From JAYQKL01 sp965243245 (GTDB taxonomy: Bacteria; Pseudomonadota; Alphaproteobacteria; RS24): a stretch of DNA of 64,000 nt. The stretch lies in assembly GCA_965243245.1 (NCBI GenBank), contig OZ251536.1, forward strand, positions 1,178,001 through 1,242,000, given 5' to 3'. Numbering within the stretch: position 1 is the stretch's first letter; every line of letters begins with the position of its first letter. The notes beneath the pieces were generated by a model. It searched no databases. It saw only the letters and a program-made list of their open reading frames with translations, and had not been told where the DNA came from. Of the stretch, positions 51,745 through 60,835 are shown one piece after another. The translations under genes and the position numbers were made by a program.

Positions 51745-53661
51745 TTAAGAAGCCTTTTGCTCATCATCTGTATCGTTGATTTCTTCAAAGTCAGCATCAA
51801 CAACGCTCTCATCCGAATCTTCATCCGTTGCGCCATCATCTTGGGCTTCTGCTTCTTGTTGTGCCTTGTAAACCGCTTCCCCGATTTTCATAGCTGCTTC
51901 TTGCAGTGTCTTAGACTTTTCTTCAATCTGCTCACCATCATCGCCCTCAAGTGCTTCTTGCAGATTTGCTATAGCAAGTTCTGCCGCATCTTTGTCGGCT
52001 GGCTCAATTTTATCCTCATGCTCCGAAATGGTTTTTTCCGTAGCATGGATTAACGCTTCGCCATTATTACGCAATTCGGCACTTTCACGGCGTTTTTTAT
52101 CCTCTTCGGCATTGGCTTCTGCGTCCTTGACCATTTTCTCAATGTCGTTATCAGATAAACCACCTGAAGCTTCAATGCGAATATTTTGCTCCTTGCCGGT
52201 CGCCTTATCGGTGGCGGTTACGTTCACAATGCCATTGGCATCAATATCAAATGCGACTTCAATTTGGGGGACCCCACGGGGGGCCGTCGGAAGACCCTCA
52301 AGATTGAACTGCCCAAGCGGTTTGTTGTCGCGTGCCATTTCGCGCTCGCCCTGAAAGACGGCAATGGTCACGGCGGCCTGATTGTCTTCGGCGGTTGAGA
52401 ACACTTGCGATTTTTTAGTCGGAATAGTTGTGTTGCGATCAATTAAGCGCGTGAAAACACCGCCAAGTGTTTCAATCCCCAAAGATAGCGGGGTTACATC
52501 CAACAATAACACATCTTTCACATCGCCTTGCAGAACACCGGCCTGAATAGCCGCGCCCATGGCAACGACCTCATCTGGGTTCACACTCATAGTCGGCTCT
52601 TTGCCAAAGACGGACTGAACAAACTTACGAATTTTTGGCATCCGTGTTTGGCCGCCCACGACGACCACCTCGTCAATTTCAGAGGCCGAGATGCCCGCAT
52701 CTTTCAGCGCAGACTCGCAAGGCTTGCGGGTACGCTGGATAAGCTTTTCAACTAATCCTTCGAACGCGGCCCGCGTTATTTTTGTGTTCAGGTGTTTTGG
52801 GCCCGAAGCATCAGCCGTAATGAAAGGCAAGTTAATTTCTGTCTGTTTTGAAGAAGAGAGCTCAATTTTTGCTTTCTCGGCGGCTTCTTTGAGACGCTGT
52901 AAAGCCATTTTGTCACTGCGTAGGTTCACGCCATGCTCTTTTTTAAACTCATCCGCCAGATGGTTAACCACCACCGCATCAAAATCCTCACCGCCAAGGA
53001 AGGTATCCCCATTGGTCGCTTTAACTTCAAATACGCCATCGCCGATTTCAAGAATGGAGACATCAAACGTCCCCCCCCCCAAATCATAAACAACGATTGT
53101 CTTACCTTCTTTTTTATCCAATCCATAAGCCAAAGAAGCGGCGGTGGGCTCATTAATAATGCGTAGCACTTCCAGACCAGCGATTTTACCCGCATCTTTG
53201 GTCGCTTGGCGTTGAGCATCGTTAAAATAAGCCGGCACCGTAATAACCGCCTGTTCAACTTTTTCGCCAAGATAGCTTTCAGCTGTTTCTTTCATTTTTT
53301 GCAGAATAAAAGCAGAAACCTGAGATGGAGAATATCCTTCCCCGCGTGCTTCAACCCAAGCATCGCCATTATCGGCCGCGATAATATTATACGGCACAGC
53401 TTTCTTGTCGGACTGTGTCGCAGGGTCTTTAAAGGTACGCCCAATCAGACGCTTAACAGCAAACAGCGTGTCTGTCGGGTTGGTCACGGCTTGGCGTTTT
53501 GCCGGCTGACCGACGAGGCGTTCTTTGTTTTCTGTAAAACCAACCATGGAAGGCGTCGTTCTTGCGCCTTCTGTATTTTCAATAACCCGCGGCGCGTCGC
53601 CGTCCATAACGGCCACGCAGGAATTTGTTGTTCCAAGGTCAATACCAATTACCTTACCCAT
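51745..53661 (-). CDS. dnaK: Chaperone DnaK (Hsp70)
   Basis: The 638-residue Hsp70 has GIDLGTTNSCVAVMDG at the N-terminus, the phosphate loop DLGGGTFDVS near residues 193-202, the peptide-binding domain and an acidic C-terminal lid ending in DEDSDESVVDADFEE. The three phosphate-loop glycines use GGG codons, producing a run of ten G (53071-53080 as C on the + strand). No CIRCE element is visible upstream. Confidence 0.98.
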   Translation of the reverse strand: MGKVIGIDLGTTNSCVAVMDGDAPRVIENTEGARTTPSMVGFTENKERLVGQPAKRQAVTNPTDTLFAVKRLIGRTFKDPATQSDKKAVPYNIIAADNGDAWVEARGEGYSPSQVSAFILQKMKETAESYLGEKVEQAVITVPAYFNDAQRQATKDAGKIAGLEVLRIINEPTAASLAYGLDKKEGKTIVVYDLGGGTFDVSILEIGDGVFEVKATNGDTFLGGEDFDAVVVNHLADEFKKEHGVNLRSDKMALQRLKEAAEKAKIELSSSKQTEINLPFITADASGPKHLNTKITRAAFEGLVEKLIQRTRKPCESALKDAGISASEIDEVVVVGGQTRMPKIRKFVQSVFGKEPTMSVNPDEVVAMGAAIQAGVLQGDVKDVLLLDVTPLSLGIETLGGVFTRLIDRNTTIPTKKSQVFSTAEDNQAAVTIAVFQGEREMARDNKPLGQFNLEGLPTAPRGVPQIEVAFDIDANGIVNVTATDKATGKEQNIRIEASGGLSDNDIEKMVKDAEANAEEDKKRRESAELRNNGEALIHATEKTISEHEDKIEPADKDAAELAIANLQEALEGDDGEQIEEKSKTLQEAAMKIGEAVYKAQQEAEAQDDGATDEDSDESVVDADFEEINDTDDEQKAS

Positions 53662-53699
53662 AGCTAACCTCTCTTTTCATTCAATATGTTAATTTATTT

Positions 53700-53721
53700 T
53701 GGCGGTAATACTTTGCCGCCA
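53700..53721 (-). other. Hairpin in the dnaK 5' untranslated region
   Basis: TGGCGG and CCGCCA arms around a short loop form a hairpin (with extension by two A-T pairs and a wobble) about 40 bases before the dnaK ATG. It has no T run and so is not a terminator. It is not a CIRCE element. A translational or stability role is only a guess. Confidence 0.4.
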
Positions 53722-53826
53722 TCATCGCTTGATGGTTTATATAAGTATCCATAAGCTGTGCTACAAGATGCGGGGGGGGTTTTTCTGGCAGTTTTTCTAA
53801 ATTTTTTACTTAGTGAGAATTACAAT

Positions 53827-54465
53827 ATGTTGGGGCAAGGCATTGAATATCACACAGAATATTGGAATCGCGCCGCGCAACGGGCGTTGCTTGAGGCACT
53901 TCAACCAATTTTAAAAATAGCGCCCTTGTTTTCCCCGCGTATGCCGCGCACGGCTCAGCCTTGGTCTATTATGATGACGAATATGGGATCGTTGGGCTGG
54001 GTGTCGGATATAAATGGCTATCGGTATCAGCGATTTCATCCTGAAACGGGGTTGGCTTGGCCGGCTATGATACCCATGCTGAATGAGGCTTGGGATAAAT
54101 TAACGGGTTATCCGCATTTGCCTGAATGTTGTTTGGTGAATTATTATGTTGGCGCGAAAGCCAAAATGGGATTGCACCGTGACCGTGATGAGGAAGACTT
54201 TAATGCGCCGGTTGTGTCTTTTTCGATTGGCGATAGTGCTATATTCCGCGCCGGCGGACAAACGCGCCAAGGCACAACAAAATCAATTAAACTTCGGTCG
54301 GGAGATGCGTTGATTATGGGCGGCGCATCACGCTTGAACTTTCATGGCATAGACCGTCTTTTGGTTGGCTCGTCTTCACTTTTGGCGGATGAATTACCTG
54401 ATTATTTCCCCCAAGGCGGACGGCTTAATTTAACATTACGCAGAGTTTTAAAAGCAGAGCCTTAA
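53827..54465 (+). CDS. alkB: AlkB-like 2-oxoglutarate/Fe(II) dioxygenase
   Basis: The 212-residue protein has the iron ligands in HRDRDE (HxD) and RLNFHGIDRL (H), and the C-terminal RLNLTLRR with the 2-oxoglutarate arginine. It would remove alkyl groups such as 1-methyladenine from DNA by oxidation. ATG 53827 is preferred; a longer frame from GTG 53758 includes a run of eight G and residues unlike the family. It is divergent from dnaK and convergent with grpE. Confidence 0.9.
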   Translation: MLGQGIEYHTEYWNRAAQRALLEALQPILKIAPLFSPRMPRTAQPWSIMMTNMGSLGWVSDINGYRYQRFHPETGLAWPAMIPMLNEAWDKLTGYPHLPECCLVNYYVGAKAKMGLHRDRDEEDFNAPVVSFSIGDSAIFRAGGQTRQGTTKSIKLRSGDALIMGGASRLNFHGIDRLLVGSSSLLADELPDYFPQGGRLNLTLRRVLKAEP

Positions 54466-54476
54466 AAGCGTCTTGA

Positions 54477-55163
54477 TTAACCCTTAGCAATCCCCACCTT
54501 GGCCGCCCGCAACAGACGCTCACCAATGATGAAGCCAATTTCTATCACTTCGATAATCGTTCCGTTTTCTTGACCCGTATCGGGAACCTCATACATGGCT
54601 TCGTGGAAATTGGCGTCAAATTTTTCGCCCATAGGATTAAGCGGTTTAACATTATTACGTTGCAGGGCAGCGATTAAATCGCGCTCTGTTGCGCCAATAC
54701 CCTCCAGCAAATTAACCATATTCTCGGACAAGCCTTCACGGTCAGATGCTTCGCACGCATTCAGCGCCCGCGTCAGATTGTCGCCAACAGTCACCATATC
54801 ACGGGCAAAACTGGTCATGCCATATTTCAAAGCATCTTGACGGTCTTTCTCTGCGCGGCGGCGAGTGTTTTGTAACTCAGCAGCATAGCGAAGTATTTCA
54901 TCATCCATGTCGGTCATTGTTTCTTTGAGGTTAACAATGGTATCCTGCAAAATACGAACCTGTTCTTCTGGTTTCAAAGCCGCAAGATTTACGTCCTGCT
55001 CGGGTGTCTCTTGAGGCTGCTCGGGTGTCTCTTGAGGCGGCGTAATATCGTCAAGAATTTTAGCAATCTCATCATCCTCGAAAGTTTTTGCATCGGCTTT
55101 AGAATTGTTCTCTAAATTGTTTGCCGAATTGTTTTCTGGTTTGGGCTCGTTATCTTCAATCAT
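54477..55163 (-). CDS. grpE: Nucleotide exchange factor GrpE
   Basis: The 228-residue protein has a long acidic, low-complexity N-terminus, a coiled coil (about 75-130) and the GrpE core with LLEGIGATERDLIAALQ, FDANFHEAMYEVPD and GERLLRAAKVGIAKG. It releases ADP from DnaK. ATG 55163 is preferred over a TTG at 55187. The usual upstream gene hrcA is missing between grpE and rph. A 21-bp duplication gives repeated PQETPEQ. Confidence 0.92.
   Translation of the reverse strand: MIEDNEPKPENNSANNLENNSKADAKTFEDDEIAKILDDITPPQETPEQPQETPEQDVNLAALKPEEQVRILQDTIVNLKETMTDMDDEILRYAAELQNTRRRAEKDRQDALKYGMTSFARDMVTVGDNLTRALNACEASDREGLSENMVNLLEGIGATERDLIAALQRNNVKPLNPMGEKFDANFHEAMYEVPDTGQENGTIIEVIEIGFIIGERLLRAAKVGIAKG
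54998..55039 (-). repeat. 21-bp tandem duplication in grpE
   Basis: Two near-identical 21-bp copies beginning gctcgggtgtctcttgagg lie in frame and duplicate the heptapeptide PQETPEQ in the disordered GrpE N-terminus. Confidence 0.92.
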
Positions 55164-55343
55164 CTGCAAATCCGTGGTATGTATCAAACTTGGGTTGGGT
55201 AGGGTTTGGAAACGTGAAACTTACATAAGAGCTAATAACATGGTTTTCAAGGGCATGATTTTCAAAATTAAGCCTGCTTGCTTGAAACTAAAAGACCAGC
55301 TACACACCAGTTATGTAAAAAAAGCCCTCAAAAGGAACACCCC

Positions 55344-56084
55344 ATGACCGAACAAAACAGACCATCGGGCCGCGCCCCCGCACAATTACGTCAAGTGACG
55401 ATGGAAACCGGCGTTTCAAAGCATGCTGAAGGTTCTTGCCTTATAAAATTTGGCGACACGCATGTTTTATGTACCGCAAGTGTAGAGACACGGGTGCCGC
55501 CATGGATGCGCGGTTCTGGCAAAGGGTGGGTCACGGCAGAATATGGCATGTTGCCGCGCGCAACAGGTGAACGCATGCGCCGCGAGGCATCTTCTGGTAA
55601 GCAATCGGGGCGCACGCAAGAAATTCAGCGCCTCATCGGGCGTTCTTTGCGCGCTGTGGTTGACCTTGAAGGGCTTGGCGAAAACCAGATCAGTCTTGAC
55701 TGCGATGTGATGCAGGCTGATGGCGGCACGCGCACGGCATCTATTACGGGTGCATGGGTCGCGTTGGCGGGTGCAATAGATTGGATGCTAGCAAAAAAGC
55801 TAATTAAAAAGTCAGTTTTGATGGATCATGTGGCTGGTTTGTCTTGCGGTATTTATCGAGGCACGCCAGTGGCTGACCTTGATTATGCTGAGGATAGTGT
55901 CGCTGATACAGATGGCAATTTTGTTATGACGGGGGCGGGGGGATTGGTTGAAATTCAGGCGACGGCTGAGGGCGTGCCTTTTAGTCATGCTGAGTTTAAT
56001 GTTCTGCTTGAGTTGGCACGCGGCGGTATAGATAGTTTGGTGGCATTACAAAAACAGGCTGTGGCGCATGCCAGAAGCGCGTAA
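55344..56084 (+). CDS. rph: Ribonuclease PH
   Basis: The 246-residue phosphorolytic exonuclease has VSKHAEGSCLIKFGDTHVLC, GWVTAEYGMLPRAT, the phosphate-binding QEIQRLIGRSLRA and CDVMQADGGTRTASI. It trims the 3' ends of tRNA precursors. ATG 55344 follows AAAAGGA; a longer frame from 55278 is not family-like. It overlaps rdgB by 17 bp. Confidence 0.96.
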   Translation: MTEQNRPSGRAPAQLRQVTMETGVSKHAEGSCLIKFGDTHVLCTASVETRVPPWMRGSGKGWVTAEYGMLPRATGERMRREASSGKQSGRTQEIQRLIGRSLRAVVDLEGLGENQISLDCDVMQADGGTRTASITGAWVALAGAIDWMLAKKLIKKSVLMDHVAGLSCGIYRGTPVADLDYAEDSVADTDGNFVMTGAGGLVEIQATAEGVPFSHAEFNVLLELARGGIDSLVALQKQAVAHARSA

Positions 56085-56694
56085 GCTTGTAACGGATAGG
56101 CTGGTGATTGCGAGTCACAATGCTGGAAAAATTCGAGAAATAAGCGAACTGATTGAGCCCTTTGGCATCCAAGCTGTGAGGGCTGATGCCTTTGGCTTAC
56201 CCGAGCCAGAAGAAACGGGTATGAGTTTTATTGCCAATGCTGAGTTGAAGGCACTGGCGGCGGCGCAAGCGGCCAATTTGCCTGCACTTGCTGATGATAG
56301 TGGTTTGTGTGTTGATGCGCTTGGCGGCAATCCGGGGATTCATTCGGCGCGCTGGGCCGAGACGAAAACTGGTGAGCGGTGTTTTGAATTTGCTATGCAA
56401 AAAATTGAACAGGCTCTCAATGCTATTGCGGATGCGCCGCGCATGGCGCGTTTTATGTGCGCCTTGAGCCTTGCATGGCCGGACGGACACATGGAGAGTT
56501 TTGAAGGTAAAGTGGAGGGCGCGTTGATTTGGCCGCCACGCGGCGATAAGGGGTTTGGTTATGATCCCATTTTTGTTCCTCAAGGCGGCACGCAGACATT
56601 CGCTGAGATTGAGCCTGAGGTAAAGCATGCTATGTCACATAGGGCAGATGCTTTTACGAAAATGATGAAGGCTTGCTTGGATAAAAAGAACTAA
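56068..56694 (+). CDS. rdgB: RdgB/HAM1 family dITP/XTP pyrophosphatase
   Basis: The 208-residue protein has ASHNAGKIREI, LADDSGLCVDALGGNPGIHSARWA and GFGYDPIFVP, the HAM1 motifs. It removes deaminated purine nucleotides. The 5' end lies within rph and the 3' end falls in a 26-bp tandem repeat whose first copy carries its stop codon. Confidence 0.95.
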   Translation: MPEARKLVTDRLVIASHNAGKIREISELIEPFGIQAVRADAFGLPEPEETGMSFIANAELKALAAAQAANLPALADDSGLCVDALGGNPGIHSARWAETKTGERCFEFAMQKIEQALNAIADAPRMARFMCALSLAWPDGHMESFEGKVEGALIWPPRGDKGFGYDPIFVPQGGTQTFAEIEPEVKHAMSHRADAFTKMMKACLDKKN

Positions 56695-56754
56695 TGGCAC
56701 TCTTGGATAAAAAGAACTAATGGCACTCTTGGATAAAAAGAACTAATGGCTCTT
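56677..56754 (+). repeat. 26-bp tandem array, 3 copies, spanning the rdgB/hemW junction
   Basis: Three 26-bp units (ttggataaaaagaactaatg followed by gcactc; last copy partial) run from the rdgB end into hemW. Each copy contains a TAATG. The first TAA ends rdgB and the last ATG starts hemW. The first and second ATGs each open an 8-codon frame (MALLDKKN) that stops at the next TAA. Confidence 0.95.
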
Positions 56755-57885
56755 GGCGTTTATGTACATTGGCCTTTTTGTAAGGCTATCTGTCCTTATT
56801 GCGATTTTAATGTGCATCTTGAGCGCGCGATTAATGTTGCACAGTGGCAACAGGCTTTTAAACAAGAGATTGCCTTTTTCTCAAACCGCATGAGGCGTCA
56901 ATCTATTGATACAGTTTTTTTTGGCGGCGGGACGCCATCTTTGATGCCCCCAGATTTGGTTGCGGCTATTCTTGAGACCTTGGACCATCATCTGGGATTG
57001 TCGCCTCAGGCTGAGATTAGCTTGGAAGCGAATCCAGCTATGTTGAGCCGAGATGAAATGCTCTTGCTTAAAACGAGCGGCGTTACGCGTTTATCGCTTG
57101 GTATCCAGTCTTTTGATGATGGGCAGCTCGCGTTTCTTGGGCGCTCTCATAGCGGTGTAGAGGCGCGCCAAAGCTACTGGCTGGCGCGTGATATTTTCCC
57201 CGTCGTCTCATTTGATATGATTTATGCCCTGCCAGAGCAAACGGCGCATAGCTGGGAAAAAGCTTTGCAAGAAGCTCTTTGTTTAAGTCCAGACCATCTT
57301 TCTGCCTATCAGTTGACGCTTGAGAAGCGTACCCCTTTTTATGAGTTTCATCGTCTTGGTCGGTTTGAGTTACCCAATGAGGATGAGCAGGCAATTATGT
57401 TTGACATAACGCGCCGTGTTTGTCGCGCACATGGCATGAGGCAGTATGAAGTATCAAATTATGCGCGCTCTAAAAACGAGTGCCGTCATAATTTGAATAT
57501 TTGGCAAGGCGCAGATTATCTTGGGCTAGGACCGGGCGCGCATGGACGTATCTCGTTTGAGGAAACGCCTGATATTCGCCACACGACTTTGACCCATAAA
57601 AAGCCTCAATATTGGCTTGACGCTGTTACAAAAAAAGGGCACGGGCTGGAAATACTCAAACCGCTAAGCCAGCTTGAGCGGGCTGAGGAAACTTTGATGT
57701 TTGGGTTAAGATTAACCGAAGGCATAGCCTTGGCACGGCTTGAAGAAATTAACTGCCGCCTTAACCAAAACACGGTTGAGATGCTGGTCGAAGAAGGCCA
57801 TTGCGATGTGACTGCGGGTGTTTTAAAAGCCACACTAAAGGGGCAACTTGTTCTCGACAGTATTTTAAAGGCACTTCTTGCTTGA
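56746..57885 (+). CDS. hemW: Radical SAM haem chaperone HemW
   Basis: The 379-residue protein has the radical SAM cluster motif C-x3-C-x2-C in WPFCKAICPYCDFN, then FFGGGTPSLM, SLGIQSFDD and YEVSNYARS, typical of HemW (formerly mislabelled coproporphyrinogen oxidase HemN-like). HemW binds haem and delivers it to respiratory enzymes. Its ATG is the last TAATG of a tandem repeat. The HemN-specific residues are absent. Confidence 0.88.
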   Translation: MALGVYVHWPFCKAICPYCDFNVHLERAINVAQWQQAFKQEIAFFSNRMRRQSIDTVFFGGGTPSLMPPDLVAAILETLDHHLGLSPQAEISLEANPAMLSRDEMLLLKTSGVTRLSLGIQSFDDGQLAFLGRSHSGVEARQSYWLARDIFPVVSFDMIYALPEQTAHSWEKALQEALCLSPDHLSAYQLTLEKRTPFYEFHRLGRFELPNEDEQAIMFDITRRVCRAHGMRQYEVSNYARSKNECRHNLNIWQGADYLGLGPGAHGRISFEETPDIRHTTLTHKKPQYWLDAVTKKGHGLEILKPLSQLERAEETLMFGLRLTEGIALARLEEINCRLNQNTVEMLVEEGHCDVTAGVLKATLKGQLVLDSILKALLA

Positions 57886-57908
57886 TTTATGGCTTGCTTG
57901 ATTTATTC
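57877..57908. repeat. 16-bp tandem duplication between hemW and lppC stops
   Basis: Two copies of cttgcttgatttatgg (second changed at the end) cover the hemW stop codon and reach the last codons of the convergent LppC gene. Confidence 0.85.
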
Positions 57909-59507
57909 AAAAATAGAAAATGTCGATAGCGTCTTGTCGTTATTTCGTTCATTGCTAGTTTGGTCAAAGCTGACAAAGTTATCTGGGGCACTAGAAACTC
58001 TACCATTGCGCCTGCGCCTGATTTCCAAAACAGCGAGCCCGCGTTCATTTAAGCCGTCTCGCGTGAGGCGGAAAATACCGTCCGTTCCGTGAAACCCGTT
58101 CGGATTGGTCAGGCTTTTATGGGTGAAAGCCGTGCTCGGATAGATCGCCGTCAAAGCCGCTATCAGACTAACGCTATCATAGGCAAGGCTTGATAGACGC
58201 GGCGGCCTTCGGCCATAAATTTTCTCATATCTTTTTGTAAAATCCCGCCAACCCCGAGGCTCAGGTGCCGCATACCAGCCGCCAATAAGCGGCGGCTCTT
58301 GGCTTAATTTAGGATCATCCCATAAGCCCGTGCCAAGAAATTTTATGTCCCTTGGGTCAACATCAAAATAAGGCAAAAGAGGCGCCAGTGTGCGCAGACG
58401 AATACCCCCTTCAGGCATAATTATGGCATCATAAGGCAATTCGCCAAATGTTTCAGTCAACCGCATGGCATCATATTGAGCCTTTAACTCAGGGTTAAGC
58501 TCTGCAATCTGAACCCAAATATCTTCCGCGACCGGCGCATCAGACAAACGTGCAAGCAAAAGAATAGCCTCTTCGGTAAGGCGTGCGCGCTCTTCCTCCC
58601 ATGCCTGTTTGCGCTCCTCATAAAGCGCAATTCGCTGTACCGGAACAAGCATAGATTGGGCTTCTTCTTGATAGACTTCTGTTTGCACAAGTTCGCCGCC
58701 ATAAAACTCAATTATTGGGGCAAGAGCATTTTGTATGCGTTGACCATAAGCGGTTTCTGGAATGAGGGCGGCAAATCGCGTGTGCCCGCGTGCTGTGGCT
58801 TCGTCAATGATGCGGTCAAGGTTTTGTTCGGGCAAAAAACCCATCAACCAGACACCATCGCCAGCAATATCACGATTATTGGAAAGACTTAAAACCGGTA
58901 TGCCAGCATTACGCGCCAATGGCGTGATGGCTTGCGTACTGGCAGCAAAGAGCGGCCCGATAATAATTTGAACGCCATCTTGAAGCAGCTTGCTGGTCAC
59001 TTTAAGGGCCCCTTCGGGAGTGCCTTGCGTGTCTTGCACCAGCAGAGTTAATTCTGGTCGCTTTAGGTCAAATAGTGCTAATTGTGCCGCGTTAAAAAGA
59101 TCTTCGGCAATATTGCGAACGCTCGCACTCTTGGCACTAAGGGGTAATAAAATGCCAATGCGGATACGGCCATCATTTTGTCTTGCGCTGAAGGTTCGCC
59201 TAAAAAACGTCTGCTTGGATGTCGTGCGGTCATAGGCAACGGCACGCCCATTGTCTTCTGGCAGAGCGCGCAAAAACGCCTTGGTGTTTTCAACAATCCG
59301 CTTCTTGACCTTTTGTTGAGCCAAAAGCGGATTTTGTAACCCTTTCGAATAGGCTTGTGTCGTGGTAAAGGGGTCGCTGTATTGGTGGGGGTATTGGGTT
59401 GTTGGGTCAAGACCCTCGTTTGAGCCAGCACATGCCGCTATCAAACCCACACTGAGCCAAACTAAGAGCCAAACTAACCCTTGGCGCAAATATTTCCAAT
59501 TCATCAT
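57903..59507 (-). CDS. LppC-type lipoprotein, penicillin-binding protein activator family
   Basis: The 534-residue protein has a lipoprotein signal (VWLSVGLIAACAG, lipobox LIAAC) followed by a linker and a periplasmic-binding-protein-like domain: RIGILLPLSAKSA, AQLALFDL, IIGPLFAASTQAITPLARNAGIPVLSLSNN and VWLMGFLPEQNLDRIIDEA. This is the LppC/LpoA-like group that may activate PBP1a. ATG 59507 is chosen for the signal peptide; the frame extends farther 5'. It is divergent from rsmI, as in many alphaproteobacteria. Confidence 0.88.
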   Translation of the reverse strand: MMNWKYLRQGLVWLLVWLSVGLIAACAGSNEGLDPTTQYPHQYSDPFTTTQAYSKGLQNPLLAQQKVKKRIVENTKAFLRALPEDNGRAVAYDRTTSKQTFFRRTFSARQNDGRIRIGILLPLSAKSASVRNIAEDLFNAAQLALFDLKRPELTLLVQDTQGTPEGALKVTSKLLQDGVQIIIGPLFAASTQAITPLARNAGIPVLSLSNNRDIAGDGVWLMGFLPEQNLDRIIDEATARGHTRFAALIPETAYGQRIQNALAPIIEFYGGELVQTEVYQEEAQSMLVPVQRIALYEERKQAWEEERARLTEEAILLLARLSDAPVAEDIWVQIAELNPELKAQYDAMRLTETFGELPYDAIIMPEGGIRLRTLAPLLPYFDVDPRDIKFLGTGLWDDPKLSQEPPLIGGWYAAPEPRGWRDFTKRYEKIYGRRPPRLSSLAYDSVSLIAALTAIYPSTAFTHKSLTNPNGFHGTDGIFRLTRDGLNERGLAVLEIRRRRNGRVSSAPDNFVSFDQTSNERNNDKTLSTFSIFE

Positions 59508-59567
59508 GCCCCTATAGTGGTGATAAAATGTGTTCGCAAAAAGACCAAGTGAAATCATTTCATTCAA

Positions 59568-60470
59568 ATGGTTGCCATTTGTCTCAAACTGTTTTCTGCT
59601 AGGGCTGTGCGGCAGATAAAACAAAATTTTAAAACAGGACTTTATGTCGTGGCGACTCCGATCGGTAATATGCGCGATATTACTTTGCGTGCATTGGATA
59701 TTCTTGCTTGCGCCGATTTGGTTTTGTGCGAGGATACACGAGTCACGCGTAAGCTATTTTCACACCATGGATTAGCCACGCCATTGCAGACGTATCATGA
59801 ACATAATGGCGAAAAAATGCGCCCAAAGGTGATAGCACGGTTAGCTAAAGGCGAGGTCATTGCTCTTATCAGTGATGCGGGAACGCCGTTAATTTCCGAC
59901 CCCGGATACCAACTGATTAGCAATGTGCGCCATGAAGGCTTTGATGTCATTGCCGTGCCGGGCGCGAGCAGTCCGATAGCGGCCCTTAGCATAGCTGGTT
60001 TACCGCCGGATAAGTTCATGTTTTTTGGCTTTTTACCACCGAAAACCAAAGCGCGCCAAAAAGCTCTTTTGGAGGTTCGAGATCTTTGTGCCACATTAAT
60101 CGTGTTTGAAAGTGCGCACCGTCTTGCTAGTTTATTGGCTGATATTCACCATGTGCTTGGGGATCGTGAGGTTGCTGTTTGCCGTGAATTGACTAAAAAA
60201 TTTGAGCAAGTAAAGCGTGCGCGGGCGGAAAACTTAATTGCGTATTATCAAGGTGCTGGTGCGCCAAAGGGTGAAATTGTCGTGCTTATAAAGGGCGCGC
60301 ATGGGCAAGATGCCAAGTGGGATGCAGATGAGCTACGCGGCGCATTGGTGCTGGCACTTGTTAAGGTTGGCACGAAAAAAGCGGCGGATGAGGTGGCAGA
60401 GCTATCGGGATGGAGTCGGCGCGATGTGTATCAGCTTGCGCTTAAACTTCAAAATGAGGCATCTACATAA
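59568..60470 (+). CDS. rsmI: 16S rRNA (cytidine-2'-O-)-methyltransferase RsmI
   Basis: The 300-residue tetrapyrrole-methylase-fold protein has YVVATPIGNMRDITLRALDIL, LCEDTRVTRKLFSHHG, ALISDAGTPLISDPGY and PLCREL-type VAVCRELTKKFE. It methylates C1402 of 16S rRNA. The first 20 residues are not conserved, so a later start is possible. It precedes yraN with a TAATG overlap. Confidence 0.94.
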   Translation: MVAICLKLFSARAVRQIKQNFKTGLYVVATPIGNMRDITLRALDILACADLVLCEDTRVTRKLFSHHGLATPLQTYHEHNGEKMRPKVIARLAKGEVIALISDAGTPLISDPGYQLISNVRHEGFDVIAVPGASSPIAALSIAGLPPDKFMFFGFLPPKTKARQKALLEVRDLCATLIVFESAHRLASLLADIHHVLGDREVAVCRELTKKFEQVKRARAENLIAYYQGAGAPKGEIVVLIKGAHGQDAKWDADELRGALVLALVKVGTKKAADEVAELSGWSRRDVYQLALKLQNEAST

Positions 60471-60835
60471 TGCGCCCTAGAATGAGACTTAAGAAAAATA
60501 CTTATTGGCGTGGCCGTATCGCTGAAAGCGTGGCGGCTTGGAGTTTACGCTTGAAGGGATGGCGTATTCTTGCAAGCCGTTGGTCGTGTCGTCAAGGAGA
60601 GGTGGATTTAATTGCTAAAAAAGGGTCGGTGATAATTTTTGTTGAAGTCAAATTCCGCAGTGATATTCAGCGTGCGCTTGATGCATTGACCCCAGCACAG
60701 TGGCGACGGATTGATGCCGCCGCTGATATTTTTATGGCACGCCATGTCCAATTTAATAAATGTTCATGGCGTTTTGATGCAATTTGCGTAACGCCATGGG
60801 CGTGGCCCAAACACTTTGCGGGCATCTGGGAATAG
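60470..60835 (+). CDS. yraN: YraN family (UPF0102) endonuclease-like protein
   Basis: The 121-residue protein has the restriction-endonuclease-like core AESVAAWSLRLKGWRILASRW, GEVDLIAKKG and VFVEVKFRS (here IFVEVKFRS), with D-ExK residues. Its function is unknown, though a nuclease role is suspected. It is coupled to rsmI (TAATG) and sits before the BON protein as in related genomes. Confidence 0.92.
   Translation: MRPRMRLKKNTYWRGRIAESVAAWSLRLKGWRILASRWSCRQGEVDLIAKKGSVIIFVEVKFRSDIQRALDALTPAQWRRIDAAADIFMARHVQFNKCSWRFDAICVTPWAWPKHFAGIWE

Noticed and set aside
53758..53826. Upstream extension of alkB through a run of eight G as a phase-variable start
   Set aside because: The extension has no family similarity and no ribosome site; an internal ATG at 53827 gives the full AlkB fold. 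Phase variation cannot be supported from one sequence.
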